Source: Symbiodinium natans
Taxonomy: Eukaryota > Sar > Dinophyceae > Suessiales > Symbiodiniaceae
NCBI GenBank assembly: GCA_905221605.1
Contig: CAJNDS010002192.1
Span: 263,501-327,500 of the forward strand
Direction: 5' to 3'
Length of the DNA stretch: 64,000 nt
This document shows, one piece after another, positions 8,213-19,838 of this stretch. A model generated the notes under the pieces. The model worked only from the letters and a program-made list of their open reading frames with translations, ran no database searches and was not told the origin of the DNA. Each line of letters starts with the position of its first letter. The first letter of the stretch is position 1. Position numbers and translations under genes: made by a program.

Positions 8213-9953
8213 GTGATTGGTCCGTTTGGGTATTCACTGCTTCAACCGCAGAGCATCTCGTCTGCTTTCAGGCTTTTCAGGCCTCCCTAGCAACCCTACA
8301 AAAAAGCGTGTTGTGAGTGTAGCTTACGCAGGTCTGCTACAGGAACCTGCTTAACAGAAAAGCTCCTTTCAATGCGACTTCTGCTCATCAGATTTTGTGC
8401 TTTAGGAATGAAGCTGCCCATAGCTGCCCTATGATTTTGGGGCCCTGCATCCAACAGACCGACGCGTGCCCTCAAACTTTCAGGATGACTATGAGAACTG
8501 AAAGTATATACCGCATCAACAATCACAGGCGGATCTATTTCCCGACAGTCTGTTGTTTTGTGAATGTCTTATTGCGAATGACTACTGGAACAGTATTGGA
8601 TGAAGAACACGACGGGATCTTTTGAAGGATATCAAGGTCTCAATGATACTCAGTAGAGACAGGTGCTGCAAGACAATTGTCGGATACCTATCATATTGGC
8701 ACTAACTCGCCTCCACCTAGGCGCGGCCTGCATGTTCACAAGTATTTGTAAGGGTCCATCGTTTTTCCTCTAAGGGAAGATGCAGGGTCCCTCATATGGT
8801 CCCTTACGTTCTGTTTAAGCGTTAAGGTTGAGGGTCGAGACTTCAAGTCTCAAGGTTTCGGGAGGGTTGAGACTTGAAGCTTTGAGGTTTAGGGTTTAAG
8901 GCTTTGGGTTGCGGCGGGCAAGTAAGCTAGATTCATCAATTCGCTTTCCGTGCCCACACATCCTGATCTGGTTTCCACACGGGCCTTGATCAGCTTGGGC
9001 TTCAAGCAGATCCCTTAGAAATCCCGCAAGCCCATGCCTGCCTCACGTGCCTTGGGGTTGGATGTCCAGGCATGCGGAGAGGTGTCCGGATCCTTAGCAG
9101 GGGAGAGGTTTAGATTGAGTTGGAAAGCCAGGTCTGAGGCGAGAGAGCTTCGGAGATTAGGTTATGTGGGCCTGGGGTACACTTGACCTCTAAGTCCTCT
9201 TCGGGTTCATGGGTTTGAGGTCTTCAGCGGCTGGGTCTCAGATCCTTGCGGCTATCCGGCATCGTCGACACCCGCGACTGTAGGCTCACAGGGGGTCCAG
9301 GGTTTCGCGGTCGAAACTGGGCCATACATGGAAATATTGAGTCTCGGGATTTGTCGGGGTCATCGTGTTGGACTCCATCCTAAACCCCCGCAAGTAATCC
9401 CCGTATTTCCCCCAAACCACGAGCCCTCAAGGTTCCCCACCAGCTGCAGCCTTTTCAGCCTGAGCTTGGCCCTAGTGTTGGGTCATGTCGGCTCAATCCC
9501 AGCTTCGAGCCTCTCGACCTCTAACCCCTGAAGTCCCCCTAGCCCTACTTTCCACCAGCATTTGCATGAAAGTTCTACAATCACCTAGAGTTCTGGCGGT
9601 TACTGGTTTCAAGGCTAGCAGATGAAGGTCAGTCTAGATGCATTACTTCCTCAAACGTGTTCAAAACCACAGCCGCTGAAATTCTGGAACCTGCTGCTCG
9701 CCCCGAACTCCCAGCTTGAGAAAAGTTCTGAGCAGCCCCCCTAAAAGGGGGCCCGATACAGGCTGGAGACAAAGCACTCCCCCTGCAGCTTCGAAGTGGC
9801 TCTGGCGGCTGCGGGGGCTGCCGGTGGCAGGCAGCCAAGGGCCCCCTTTGGGCCCTTGGGTCTTGAGAGGTCTTAAGGGGTTCAAACGGAGTTGATGCCA
9901 GGAAGGCCTCTTCTGCGCTTTAAATGTTGATCTACTTTACTGCTGGGCGGCAG
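8213..9953. other. Non-coding spacer with decayed telomere-like motifs
   Basis: I see no supported exon. Short TTTAGGG derivatives (8850-8915; GGTTTAGGGTTTAAGG type) and ordinary mixed sequence fill the stretch. Confidence 0.45.
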
Positions 9954-9975
9954 GAGGGCTTGGTGACAGACATGG
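9954..9975 (+). CDS. Candidate micro-exon
   Basis: GGCGGCAG precedes EGLVTDM, followed by a GCAAGTG donor. It is only 22 nt, so chance is a real possibility; reading on past the donor gives GKCIRTLAHTLEH and a stop. Confidence 0.25.
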
Positions 9976-10980
9976 GCAAGTGCATACGGACGCTGGCGCA
10001 CACCCTAGAGCACTAAACCGTAGCGCTGCAAACATCCCAAGCTCTAGGTCGCGCAGCCGCAAAAACCGTAACCCTTGAACCCTAGCCCGAAGTCGCGGAC
10101 CCCTCAAGTTCTCAATCTTCGACACTGGTTAGTTCAACTCGAAACCGTGCCTCCCTCTGTATGACGGCTGTCGACACATCAGAGAGTTTATGGTTTTTCG
10201 GGTTCCTAGAGGCTCTGGTATGTGCAGCCCTCGGTCCCAAAGCCAGGCCGGAGCGTTGCCTCCTTTGTGATGACAGACCCTTGGCCTCGACAGGGGTGTT
10301 GAGGAGGTAGTTAGTCCCATTGTGATGTGCGCTGAGAACTCCGAACTCTCGATTTCTGGAAGCAAGCCCCTCAAGCCCTGAAACTTGGAACGGCAGCTCC
10401 AGCAAAGCCAAGGCTTACAATATAAGGCAGAACCGCGAATTCATTGTCTGCATCGTCTGCATTCTTTGCCATGAGTGCGGACATTTCAATCGCTAGGGAA
10501 CGCTTGCTTGCCCTAAGCCCTAAGCCCTAGGCTCTGACAAGCGCCGCCCAGCGAGGTGTAAAGAACGTGCGTGCGGCGAAGAGAGCCGGCTGGCAAACAG
10601 CGCCGGGCCGATCATCATCCTTTGATTCGGGGCCTGAAGGCCTTAAACCCTCAGGGCACTAAGGACCCTGAGGACCCCAAGGCCCAGGATGGTTCAGGGC
10701 TCACGACGAAGGTTTTTGGGTGGTTGTTTTGGGGCTTAGCAGAGGTCTGTGGTGAACAGTGTCTGAGTGTTGAACCAGCGAAACAGCATTTTGCCTGGGC
10801 CATGCTGCGGCCTGAAAAACCTAGAGCCCCCTCGCAGCATCGACGAAGACTCTCACGAGTGCTTGTTTCTACTGCGCAGGTCCTATTAAGCAGATCGCGA
10901 AATCCTGAAACTTTAGATGCCTCAAGTCCCATCATCGGCTTGAGTGCCAATACCGGTGTCACTTCACTGTTCACTTTCAG

Positions 10981-11031
10981 GTGCTTGTGGGCTTTCACAG
11001 CCGCGAGACGGGCGAGAAGGTCGTTTGTGAG
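10981..11031 (+). CDS. Candidate exon with GC donor
   Basis: The acceptor is CACTTTCAG and the donor is GCAAGTCG. Seventeen codons in phase 0 read VLVGFHSRETGEKVVCE. It lies inside the telomere-motif-rich tract. An upstream protein-like stretch at about 10742-10815 (GEQCLSVEPAKQHFAWAMLR) may be a further exon but has no clear donor. Function unknown. Confidence 0.5.
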
Positions 11032-11387
11032 GCAAGTCGTTAAGAGATGCATTCTTACTGTGCGAACGTGTGCGGCTGTGGTATTTCATGGCCTCAGAAG
11101 CCCAACCAGGAACATCAAGCAAGCAAGCCTCAAATCCGGATCTCCTGCCCACACACACTCTCAAATCCACAAGCCCGAAACCCTTAGTCCCGAACCATAC
11201 GTACCCCAGGTCACTGTGAGAATGCCCGAACCCTGAACTTGGGCCCCAAGCCCAAACGCCTAAACGTGAAGCTCCCTGACCTCTCTCGACCTTTGGAAGC
11301 TTCATGTTGAAGGTTTGGGTCTCACAGCTCCGGTTTGAGTGTCCAGGCATTGGGGTGTGAGTGTCACGGTTTGGTCTCGGTGCCCAG

Positions 11388-11443
11388 GAGGCAGATTTCC
11401 ACATTGGCAGCTTGGCGGCGTCTCTTGCTCTTTTGTTCTGCCC
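11388..11443 (+). CDS. Candidate exon
   Basis: GGTGCCCAG precedes EADFHIGSLAASLALLFC; the open frame then runs on to a TGA at 11463-11465. A GC donor at 11444 is possible. The Ala/Leu-rich stretch could be a helix or a short membrane segment. Confidence 0.4.
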
Positions 11444-12076
11444 GCCTCTAGACTTCGAAGTCTGAATCGATCAGAATCTCAGAATCGCATGGGATGCTGT
11501 TCAGCCGAGGCAGTTTGCACTGTCTGCCTGATGTGCTTCCGGAGCTCTTTGTGTAGCGGCTTCATCTCAGACTCCTAAAACCATAACCCGAACGGTGAAC
11601 CCGAAAACCCAATCTCCAAACTCTGCCCTAACCCCAAAGCCCCAAAGTCTCGGAGCGTGCAGAGCAGGGTCGGCCTTGGGGCAGGCGTCTGGGAGTAGTT
11701 TCCTTCTGGCTTTTGGCTCGCTTGCTATGCAAAAAGTGCATGCCCGAATGGCAGGCCCTTCTGTATCAGAAGCATTGATCGTACGATGTCTTTTGAGAGG
11801 CGTTTTTTTCAGGGGACCTTGTCCAAAGCTCTGATCCCCGAGCCCGCTTGTGGTTCAAGGTTGGCCGATGCACCAATAGGTCTCAAGGCCGCGCCGGACC
11901 AGGGCCCGCCCTAGACTGGGCACATTGCCGCCCCCGCTCCATCTCAAAAAGGATAAGCCTAAACCCTCATTAGTAGCGCCTCCGCGGCCCTATCTTTTGA
12001 ACCCACAACCCCAAATTTCTAGCCATGCCTTAAGCCCCTCAACTTCCTCCCCCAGCCCGCAGGCCCAGAAGAGCCC

Positions 12077-12128
12077 AATGAAGCCTAATGAAGCCTAATG
12101 AAGGCCAATGAAGGCCAATGAAGCCCAC
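12077..12128 (+). repeat. AATGAAGCCT 10-bp tandem repeat
   Basis: There are five consecutive copies: three of AATGAAGCC(T/C) and two of AATGAAGGCC. Confidence 0.85.
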
Positions 12129-13090
12129 AAACTTCCCCACGTGCCCAAAGCCCCTCAGCCCCACCCAGAAGCCCTAAAACAGACCTCCAGATATATTTTC
12201 GGGGGCCCTCTCTTCTTGAGCCCTTCAACTGCTCGCTGCCATGGCAGCTTCGCGGCTCCTCCACAAGGCGGGTTTTGGACAGTTGTTTGTCCCCCCACCT
12301 CCCCTTCCCTTCCCTCCCTGCCCCCCCTCCCTCTTGTCTCCCCCTGTTCCGTTTTCTTGTAATTTGAAACGGTCGGTGTCCCAATATTGTGATACACTTT
12401 GGAGCTTCAGTTTTTTCGGGCATTTGGGTCCCTGAGGGTTTGAGACACATGGCAGCAGTGTTGATGCTGAGGCCTCAGGTTTTTGGTTGTTTTCATGCCC
12501 CTTGCCAGTGCCATTTGAAGGCTTGTCTACTCTGGATCCCGAGTCGCCATTCCTTCGCGTCGCTTGCGCCAAAGTTGCCGCGACATCGTGCGGACCCCAA
12601 AATTGACGGGACGGTTCAGGCCAAAGCCGCTCGAAGGCCGCGAAAGGCCGCTAAGCCCAGTTGAAGGTTCAGGTGTTGCAGGCAAAACTCCTGGCGGTTG
12701 CAGGGTGGTTGCAGCAGGTTTCACACTGCTTTAGCCCAAGCAACACAAGGAACATATGAAACATGTATGTAGCAAAAACCTTCTGTTGTGGTTTCTTTCA
12801 TCTTCGGGAAGGGTTTTCTTATGGGCTTTTCCTCGACCAGCCCCAGGATGGCGCATGAGCGTTAGCAACAACACGTCACTTTAAGCTTTTTCTGGTCTTA
12901 TCAAGAAACAAGGGCGCTATATGACTTCAAGGGTGCTCAGGGTCCCACAATCGGAAGCCCTCCCCTTCAACCCGAAGCTTTTGAAAACTTTCAACCGTTT
13001 ATGGACCTCTTCCATTCTGGCGCTACTTCAAACAAAAACCACAGGGCCGCAAGACCCAAGCTTCAGCGTTTTCAGCGTACAAGAACTTAG

Positions 13091-13139
13091 TGCGAGGGGG
13101 ATGTCCTCGGAGTTCTGCAAGCCGAGGGTTCGGGTGGAG
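13091..13139 (+). CDS. Candidate exon
   Basis: The exon lies between AACTTAG and GTCGGT and encodes CEGDVLGVLQAEGSGG plus one base. Unknown protein. Confidence 0.45.
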
Positions 13140-13323
13140 GTCGGTATTGGGACCAGCAACTCCTTTCAAGCTTCAGCAGCGCCCCAAAAGCCAAGAGCCC
13201 CAAGAGGCTTCAATGTTTTGTGCACCCGAAGTCTGTCCAGATCTCTGTCTGAGCCCCTCTGATTCTGATGAGCCGTATTCGCTCGCTTAAACCTTCTAAG
13301 CCTGATAAGCCTTGCGTGCCTAG

Positions 13324-13381
13324 AGGCTCTCCTCCCGGGCGCCGGAAAGCGCCCAAAACCGAAGGGGACGCTGCGGACCAG
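13324..13381 (+). CDS. Candidate exon with GC donor
   Basis: The acceptor is GCCTAG and the donor is GCAAGG. It encodes GSPPGRRKAPKTEGDAADQ, a charged and probably disordered segment. Confidence 0.45.
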
Positions 13382-13769
13382 GCAAGGTCTTGTTAATGCC
13401 TAGGGCCGTTTATGGAGTGCCGAACAGACGAAGCACGCAGTCTGGAGACCGCACCCAGAAAGAACTCAGATTCCGACTCTCATGCAAGTTGGCGTGGCTG
13501 CATGGTTCGAGCCCGCCATGTAATGAGCAATGGATGTCGTCTACTCTGCTACCCATCCATGTGAGGGTTTTACGTCCTTCCAGGCTTGGGTCCCCATGGC
13601 AAGCCGACTTGGGCACGGGTCACCCTAAACCCCCAACAACCAGGCGAGGTCAGTGGACAATGTAGAGACGCGCCTAGTTCTCTAAATTGAAGTGGCCTTC
13701 CTTGTTTCTCCTGGGTGAACATCGGCGACCATCGTTGAACATCGTTGAACTTGGTGTTGTCCGGTGCAG

Positions 13770-13826
13770 GGCCAGCTCCCTGAATGGCTCTTCGAGGATC
13801 GGCCTGTGTGGCTGCAGGCTCGGAGG
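13770..13826 (+). CDS. Candidate exon
   Basis: CCGGTGCAG precedes GQLPEWLFEDRPVWLQARR in phase 0, with a donor at GTGGAG. Two Trp and an amphipathic pattern make it strongly protein-like. The open frame continues about 30 codons beyond the donor. Confidence 0.55.
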
Positions 13827-14138
13827 GTGGAGCTCCTCGATTTGCCGCACTTTTCTTCCATTCCCCTGTTAAATCCCCTAAGCCTTCGACTCTCGAATCT
13901 CGGCAGTCGCAAAACTTTGGGCCAGCTCCGACGCTGATGATGCGCAAATGAGCCGTGGATTTGTGGGCTGAAAGGCCTTGGATATGGATCAACCGGTGCT
14001 TTCGGCTGGCACTGCAGATCAAGATTTCTGCGTCTGGCACGTGGTCTGGACCTCTTAAGGAAGGAGGACTGTGTTGGCACAACCCTAAGGCATAGAGAAG
14101 GGCCTCACCCGCGTTGGATTGCTGTGGTTTTGGGGCAG

Positions 14139-14162
14139 AGGTTCGTGGTCAAGTTCATGCGG
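14139..14162 (+). CDS. Candidate micro-exon
   Basis: GGGGCAG precedes RFVVKFMR, followed by GTGGTC. It is short, so support is limited. Confidence 0.25.
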
Positions 14163-14604
14163 GTGGTCTGGGCATTGAAAACAATTGCCGCTGGTCCGGC
14201 GTTTGGGACCCCAAATTCTGAGCATGCTCAGCACCCTCAGCTGGCCGGAGTGCTGAAACCCAAACCTTTTGAGCATCATCAGCATCAGCTGCTGATCAAG
14301 GTGGGGTCATGGTTCCGGGCCTCGGTCCCGCTACAGGAGAGCCGAAAGTATCAGGAGTACTCATGTATGTTTCCAAGGCTTCTCTCAAACAATGGTGGGT
14401 TTATGCCAGTCCCTTTATGAAGAAGGGTTACTGTAGGAGGTTTTCAGGCAGCTTGGCGAGCCAGGGGCCAACCGTAGCGCTGTGCAGGATTTCAGCCGTG
14501 GCTGTCGGATGCCATGGGATTGGCTCATTGGGCGGGTTCAGGGTGGAAGGCTTGAGGTTTTTAAGGTCTTTCTGTTGCTGAACCCTGCCAATGTCTGCTG
14601 ACAG

Positions 14605-14677
14605 GCCCTGCTTTTGTTCCTGCGGGAGCCCGATCTCATCATGGTGCTCCTCATGTTTGGCTCTTCAGAAAATGCGG
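14605..14677 (+). CDS. Candidate exon, Leu-rich helix
   Basis: CTGACAG precedes ALLLFLREPDLIMVLLMFGS followed by SENAG, with a GCGAGT-type donor. The hydrophobic run could be a buried helix of an ARM/HEAT-type repeat or a membrane segment; undecided. Confidence 0.55.
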
Positions 14678-15587
14678 GCGAGTCAGCGTCGTATTGCTTG
14701 GGGAATGGGCCGGAATTGGTCCTAAAGACCTGGGATAGGGCCACTCTAGTTCAATGTGTTCCCATCTCGGCGTGCGGGTCGAGACGTGTACTGGTAACCA
14801 AAGGCTAGGGCATGCGATGCATGCGGGCATGCTCACTGCTATCATTGTGTGAGTATGGTCCAAGCATTGTATCTGGGCCTCACAGATCTGCCGGGAAAGA
14901 GACAAGAGCAGCAGGCATTCGTTCGCAAACTGCGTGAGATATCTAGTTGAGCAGATTAGAAACTCTGCGATAGCACGAAGCCTTAATCTGAAAAATGTTG
15001 TTCCAGCACCTGCAGTTGTAGATGATTCAAAGTAGCGAGCTCATCCTTGGAGCACACTTGGGACTCAGAGCCGTAGAGAAGGATGGCTAGCTTGATCTGC
15101 AAGTGCAGGATGACCTTGAACACCCGAGCGCCACAAGCGCCTCAAACCCCAAACCCTGAACAGTGTGCCCGTGTGAACCCTGATGGATGTGCGGCTCGTG
15201 GTTCGCGGATTAGGCTGTTTCGATCCCAAAAAAGGAGTGCCACAAAAAATGGAGATGTGGTGAAGGTTTAGGGCTGAGGGTCTTGCAAGTTTGGCTCCTG
15301 AGTTTCACCGCATCAATCCATGGAACTGCTGGTGTTGTTTGGAGGCGTAGGAGTTCAGGGGTTTTGCAGATTTGGGGGTTCGGGGATGGGCTCAAGGCTC
15401 AAGCCAAAGACTCCGAAAGTTACCCACAACCCAAGCCAGGTGCGCCTGGGAGGCGTGGCTCGGAGCTTGGGGACTTAACTTGAGGGTCTGGAATTTAAGG
15501 TTTAGGGGTTCAAGGGAGCAGAGCTCTTGCTTAGAGTCTAGAGGAATTGAGCTGTTGGGGCTTCTTGTCTTGGGATGGTCAAGGAAG

Positions 15588-15650
15588 CTCGCCGCGCTTC
15601 AAAGGGACTTTTTGCTTGAAATGCATATTGCTAGGGTCAGTGCGAAGTGG
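15588..15650 (+). CDS. Candidate exon with GC donor
   Basis: GGAAG precedes LAALQRDFLLEMHIARVSAK-W (21 codons, phase 0), with a GCAAGG donor. An amphipathic helix is evident. The acceptor could also be 4 nt upstream. Confidence 0.5.
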
Positions 15651-15757
15651 GCAAGGTCAATGTTGCACATCTGATCCCACCTGAAGTGTGGTTCCGGGGG
15701 TTCGAAGAGGGAGCCCCCCACCGCCCTCCCGTTTGCCCCTTTAAACGTCTTTTGCAG

Positions 15758-15828
15758 GCGCTGCACGGCGCATGGGACGTCGGCCGGCTACCGGCAGTCT
15801 GCCTGAGCTGAAGGCGAGTTTCGGCCGT
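15758..15828 (+). CDS. Candidate exon, chain C1
   Basis: The acceptor is TTTTGCAG. It encodes AARRMGRRPATGSLPELKAS-FGR and ends at a GTAGGA donor in phase 0, matching the next exon. A second donor, GTGTAG, lies 2 nt earlier. Confidence 0.55.
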
Positions 15829-15897
15829 GTAGGAACCTTGTTGGCTTCAGTTTCTCTAGGAGTTAGGGCTCTCAGAGCGTTCGGGGGTGAAGGCCAG

Positions 15898-15975
15898 TGC
15901 AGGGAACCTGGATTCAGGGATGAACAGCTACAGAAGCTGCATTGGTATCTTGGATGTGTTTCGAAGGATTGGAAG
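15898..15975 (+). CDS. Candidate exon, chain C1
   Basis: AGGCCAG precedes 26 codons, CREPGFRDEQLQKLHWYLGC then VSKDWK, with a GTAATT donor in phase 0. It splices in frame to ELQLPEG at 16297. Two further in-frame acceptors lie inside it. Unknown family. Confidence 0.6.
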
Positions 15976-16200
15976 GTAATTATGGGGTCCATTTCCAGAG
16001 GGAACCTGAGCCGAAAAACAAAATATGCGGGAAATCCTGTCCCTTCATCCCTATTGCAAACCGCAAGCCTTGAGGCCCTAAGCGCCAGACGTTGAAATCC
16101 GGGCTTTGAAGCCTTTGCAGGCCTCAAGGCTCTAAACTGCAGCGGGAGAGCAGATACCAAAACACCAGCAGAATGCTGGAGCCGCACCTGAGACACAGGG

Positions 16201-16249
16201 TTGAGGGTTTAGGGTTTGGGGTTTAAGGTTTAGGGTTTAGGGTTTAGAT
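16201..16249 (+). repeat. Intronic TTTAGGG array
   Basis: GGGTTTAGGGTTTGGGGTTTAAGG-type heptamers fill the 3' half of the 321-bp intron between the 15898 and 16297 exons. Confidence 0.85.
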
Positions 16250-16296
16250 GGTCTTAGGGTTTTTCATGCTCGTGTGTGCGAATAAAGTCCTGCCAG

Positions 16297-16366
16297 GAGC
16301 TCCAGCTACCCGAGGGCCAGCTCCGAGACTGGGCGCTGGAGGAGCTTCGGGAGGCGCGCGCCAGAG
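16297..16366 (+). CDS. Candidate exon, chain C1
   Basis: TCCTGCCAG precedes ELQLPEGQLRDWALEELREA then RAR, leaving one base before GTCCTA. A Glu/Leu/Arg helix is evident. The spare G plus GA of the next exon make a Gly codon, so phase agrees. Confidence 0.65.
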
Positions 16367-16378
16367 GTCCTAGAGCCT

Positions 16379-16419
16379 TAAACCCAAAACCCTAAACCCC
16401 AAACCCCAAACCCCAAACA
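16379..16419 (-). repeat. Intronic CCCTAAA array
   Basis: CCCTAAACCCCAAACCCC-type heptamers begin 12 bp after the donor at 16367. The same intron ends with the opposite orientation (ATTTTAGGGTTTGG, about 17058-17072), so its two ends can pair. Confidence 0.8.
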
Positions 16420-17091
16420 CCAACAACCTGGTCTGTTCTTCGCGGCTCGAGGGTTGCTAGGTTTTGGGGGTTTGTAGGGTCAGGGGGCAGGCTGCAGCAA
16501 TTTAGGTTTTAGGGTATTATTTGGCCGGTTGGAGGTCGAAATTCCTGGTGGGTACTTCGGGGATCGTCTTTAGACCTGAACACAATCCGCGCAAAACAGG
16601 AACCCCAAAAAGAACCAAAACGCATTTTAAGCAGCAGCAGCGGCGGCGCCGGCAGCAGCGTCGGCACATGTCGGCATCAATTTGGGACTCTGAGGTCGAG
16701 TGCAGGTGCACGGAACGTTTGAAGATGCATTTAAGGGAGCGTCCTGCTACGCATCCTTGCACGCCAAAACCCTGCAGGTTTCTTCATTGGAGCATGAAGC
16801 ATCCGAAAGTGTTGAAGTTGGAGACCCCAACAGCATGCAGGCATCAAATCACAATTCCAACTGAAACCTACACGTGTCAAGCTAGACACGAACGCCCCCT
16901 TAGTGCTTCTACATGCTTATCTTCACCACACCCATGAAATAAGACTGGAACTTGGCTCTCAGGCGGCGGATGCTGGGCGAAAGGCACAACTGAGATTTGA
17001 AACCCCCCCCGCGGCGGCCCCGCCCCTCTAGACTGGCATGTGGGCCTCAGGGTCGAGGATTTTAGGGTTTGGATGGGCTTAGGCTTGAGAG

Positions 17092-17174
17092 GAGAGCTGG
17101 AGGTCCGCGCTGTCGCGGTCCTGGCAACTGAAGCTGACCATGCGGCAGATGCCGTCGAGGCGTGGCAGCTCCAA
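17092..17174 (+). CDS. Candidate exon, chain C1
   Basis: CTTGAGAG precedes ELEVRAVAVLATEADHAADA then VEAWQLQ (27 codons after 2 nt), with a GTGACA donor in phase 0. An Ala-rich amphipathic helix is evident. This is one of the clearest coding islands of the tract. Confidence 0.65.
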
Positions 17175-17274
17175 GTGACAGCCAAAGCCCGAAGCTGTTC
17201 GGATGTTCGGGTTCAGTGGCTTGGTCTTCGCATGTTACACGTCACTGACCTTCTGCGGTATCCCCATCTCAGAG

Positions 17275-17340
17275 CCTCCGCACCCGTTCTCCTTCACCAG
17301 CCCCATGGAGAAGGTCCTGCGCTCGATGGGCTTCAAACGT
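17275..17340 (+). CDS. Candidate exon or C-terminus, chain C1
   Basis: CTCAGAG precedes PPHPFSFTSPMEKVLRSMGF then KR. A GTCGCG donor at 17341 gives phase 0 into the exon at 17483. If the donor is not used, the frame reads VANLRTKDSFF and stops at TAG 17374-17376, which would end a protein here. Confidence 0.55.
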
Positions 17341-17482
17341 GTCGCGAATCTTCGCACGAAGGACAGCTTTTTTTAGGGCTTCAAGGTGTCCTGGGATGTG
17401 GAGGCTTCAAAGAGGGTGTGAGGTCGCGGATCTAGAATTGAACAGCCTGGAACTAAACATCCGTATCGTAACAACTTGACAG

Positions 17483-17561
17483 CTTGGCTACCGGATGGGC
17501 CACGGCATTTGTCAATGGCCGGCAACCGTTCACCCTGACCAAGAGATCGGCTCAATGCCAA
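17483..17561 (+). CDS. Candidate exon, chain C1
   Basis: CTTGACAG precedes LGYRMGHGICQWPATVHPDQ then EIGSMP plus one base, with a GTCTGG donor. The +1 frame is also open (LATGWATAFVNGRQPFTLTK), so the frame is chosen only by phase with the previous exon. Confidence 0.4.
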
Positions 17562-17724
17562 GTCTGGGGTCGAAGCCCTCTTGGGGCCCCAAGCCCCGAG
17601 ACCTCGGAATCTTCAGGGTCGAGTGGGTCTTTTGGATCTGGTGGCGCAACTTCCCACCACGACCCTAAAGAGGGATCTGAGCCCTAAACCGAGTGGACCC
17701 TGCACCGGGGTTTCTGCGGCGCAG

Positions 17725-17765
17725 GCGTTTCTGCAACAGCTTCAGACACTTCCTGGGAGCGTCGA
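17725..17765 (+). CDS. Candidate exon, chain C1
   Basis: GCGGCGCAG followed by GC and VSATASDTSWERR, donor GTGACG. The base left by the 17483 exon completes its first codon, so phase agrees. Another frame (AFLQQLQTLPGSVE) is also open. Confidence 0.3.
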
Positions 17766-18011
17766 GTGACGCCAGAAAAGGGACGGCCCCGTCAGGCTCC
17801 AAAGGAAACTTGGGTTTAGGGTTCAAAGTAGACAGATGTCGAGCTTCTTCGGTTGCAGTGGCAGCTGCGAACACCAAGGGGCCTTAGACGTGGGGTTGTA
17901 AGATTAGGGTTTCCCAAGAAAAAAAGGAGGTCGCCATCAGGGTCATCACAAGGTGGGGGTTGGCCTCACTTGGGGGAAGGGGTTAGCAGCGGGTTCACTC
18001 GGGGCCTACAG

Positions 18012-18050
18012 GCTTGGTGTGCAATAACGATTGTGCGGTACGAGCCCTCC
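18012..18050 (+). CDS. Candidate exon
   Basis: GCCTACAG precedes AWCAITIVRYEPS, donor GTCCTC. The frame stays open beyond the donor. Confidence 0.35.
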
Positions 18051-18433
18051 GTCCTCCGTGGAAAAGCTTCCTCCCCATGTTGTGGAGTTGCGAGGAGGGA
18101 GAAAGGGAGGTTTTCACCTCGAAAAACCCACTCAACGTGCCGCCAAGGTCGGTGCATCTACACCCCAAACCCCGGAACCTAGAGCCTACTGGCCCAGGCA
18201 GTAAGGCTAAGCTCTGGAGTTCCCATCATGGGAATAGGTGTGGTGCGTCATGGTCGGTGTTTCGGTTTGCCACGACACAGCCTACACCCTGCCGCCCCCA
18301 GAAGCCCCCCGCCGACAGCCGTGCTGCCCTGGGAAAGAGCCCAGAACCAACACGAAAGAGAGAGCATATGAACACATGCTGTAGGTTTAGATCCATGGAG
18401 TCAAGCCGACTTTCCGTTGCGTCTTTAGCGCAG

Positions 18434-18469
18434 GTTAGGAAGCCGGAGAGGTTTTTCGAATCGTGGCAG
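18434..18469 (+). CDS. Candidate exon with GC donor
   Basis: TTAGCGCAG precedes VRKPERFFESWQ, followed by GCAAAT; 12 codons in phase 0. Confidence 0.45.
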
Positions 18470-18931
18470 GCAAATGTCCTTGGTGGCATGTTGTCTAGCA
18501 GCGCCAGCCCGAACCCCGACATCCCACAAAGCGGCCCCTGAGAAGTAGCTTCCCAGAGAGCGGCTGTGGAGCAATGGGAAATGCTAGCCGCCTGGCTACC
18601 GATTTGCTAGGTACTGTAAAGCCCTAAGAGTCCTAAGAGGCCTTGACACAGGACTTGCGAAGTTCGAGAACTCGTTTTCGTGGGCGTTTTTGAGGGAGTC
18701 AGGGAAGTCTTTACCGCAAGATCAGGCTTGCCGAGGCCCAGGGCTAACCCCAACCCCTTGAATGCCTTAGCCCCTTCACCTGCCTGATCCCCAGGATCTA
18801 AACTGCGAAGCTCTAACTGCGAAGCTCTACATCAAGCCATCAGTCCCCCCAAGCCCCAAAACTTCAAGTCATCACACACTTGTAGCTCCATTTCTTCTAC
18901 TTGGCCATGAACCTCCGATAACCGTTTTCAG

Positions 18932-18976
18932 GATTCTAGGATCTTTCTACCCTCTGCGGAAGAGCTTTAGAAGCAG
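18932..18976 (+). CDS. Candidate exon with GC donor
   Basis: CCGTTTTCAG precedes an open segment readable as ILGSFYPLRKSFRS, followed by a GCACGC donor. Good pyrimidine tract; weak coding evidence. Confidence 0.3.
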
Positions 18977-19792
18977 GCACGCTTTTCCTGCTGGCATACC
19001 TAGTATGGCCAGCCCTCAACCCAAAACCTCCTCAGTGTGCCTGTGGAGAACACTGGGACAACCCTCAAGCTGCAATGCTTCCTGCGCCGTAAGCAACCTC
19101 CTCCCAACCCCCACACCTGAAGTTCCCCAGACCGAAGAGCCCTCAACAAAGCCTCAAGGGAGTTATGTTTCTGCCCCAGGCGGTCACCTGGATATCTGCG
19201 CGCAGGAGGGGAGGTTTACGGCTTGCAAGCCCCAGGCTTCAGGAGGTTGAGCGGGGGTTTAAACGCTGGGAAAGACGGAGACGCAGGTTGCCCAGACGAA
19301 AGAGATCATTACATGCTCGTTGCTTTGGCAAGCCCCGACCATAAAAGGCCTGGCACACGACCTGCCTTGAATCTTTGTACCCGTGGTCTAGGGAGGCGCC
19401 AAGCAACTAAGTAGAGGCTGCATGGGAGGGGTTGCATGGGGATTTCAGGTGGACTCTGGATCCTCCCCCCGCTTGCAGCCGGTAAAAAGTCCCGGCACCG
19501 AACCGGCATCCGTTGACCTTGCACCTGGCTTTGGAACCAGAAGTCCTGTGGAGGAATGTCAGCAGCGAGCCCATGACTACCTCAGGCGGTAGGGGGTAGG
19601 GGAGGAGTGGGTGCACTAGTTTAGGAGTTTAGGGTGTGGGTTGTTGGGTGGCGGCCTGCAAGGGACTCCCGACCCGAAGTTCTACAGTCCTCCTGGACCC
19701 TAAGCCCATCACCTCTCCCAAAAGGAAGTTCAGCACCTTGGGGCCACGGGAGGGATCAAACCTCTGAGAAAGCAGCTTCCAGGCAATCCCAG

Positions 19793-19838
19793 GTGCACAT
19801 GGAGAAGGTCCTGGATGATGAGAGGCCTGCAGTGGCCC
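19793..19838 (+). CDS. Candidate exon
   Basis: AATCCCAG precedes VHMEKVLDDERPAVA plus one base, donor GTAGCA. The downstream intron start is C-rich (CCCTTTCCCTGAACC type), the decayed CCCTAAA orientation. Confidence 0.55.
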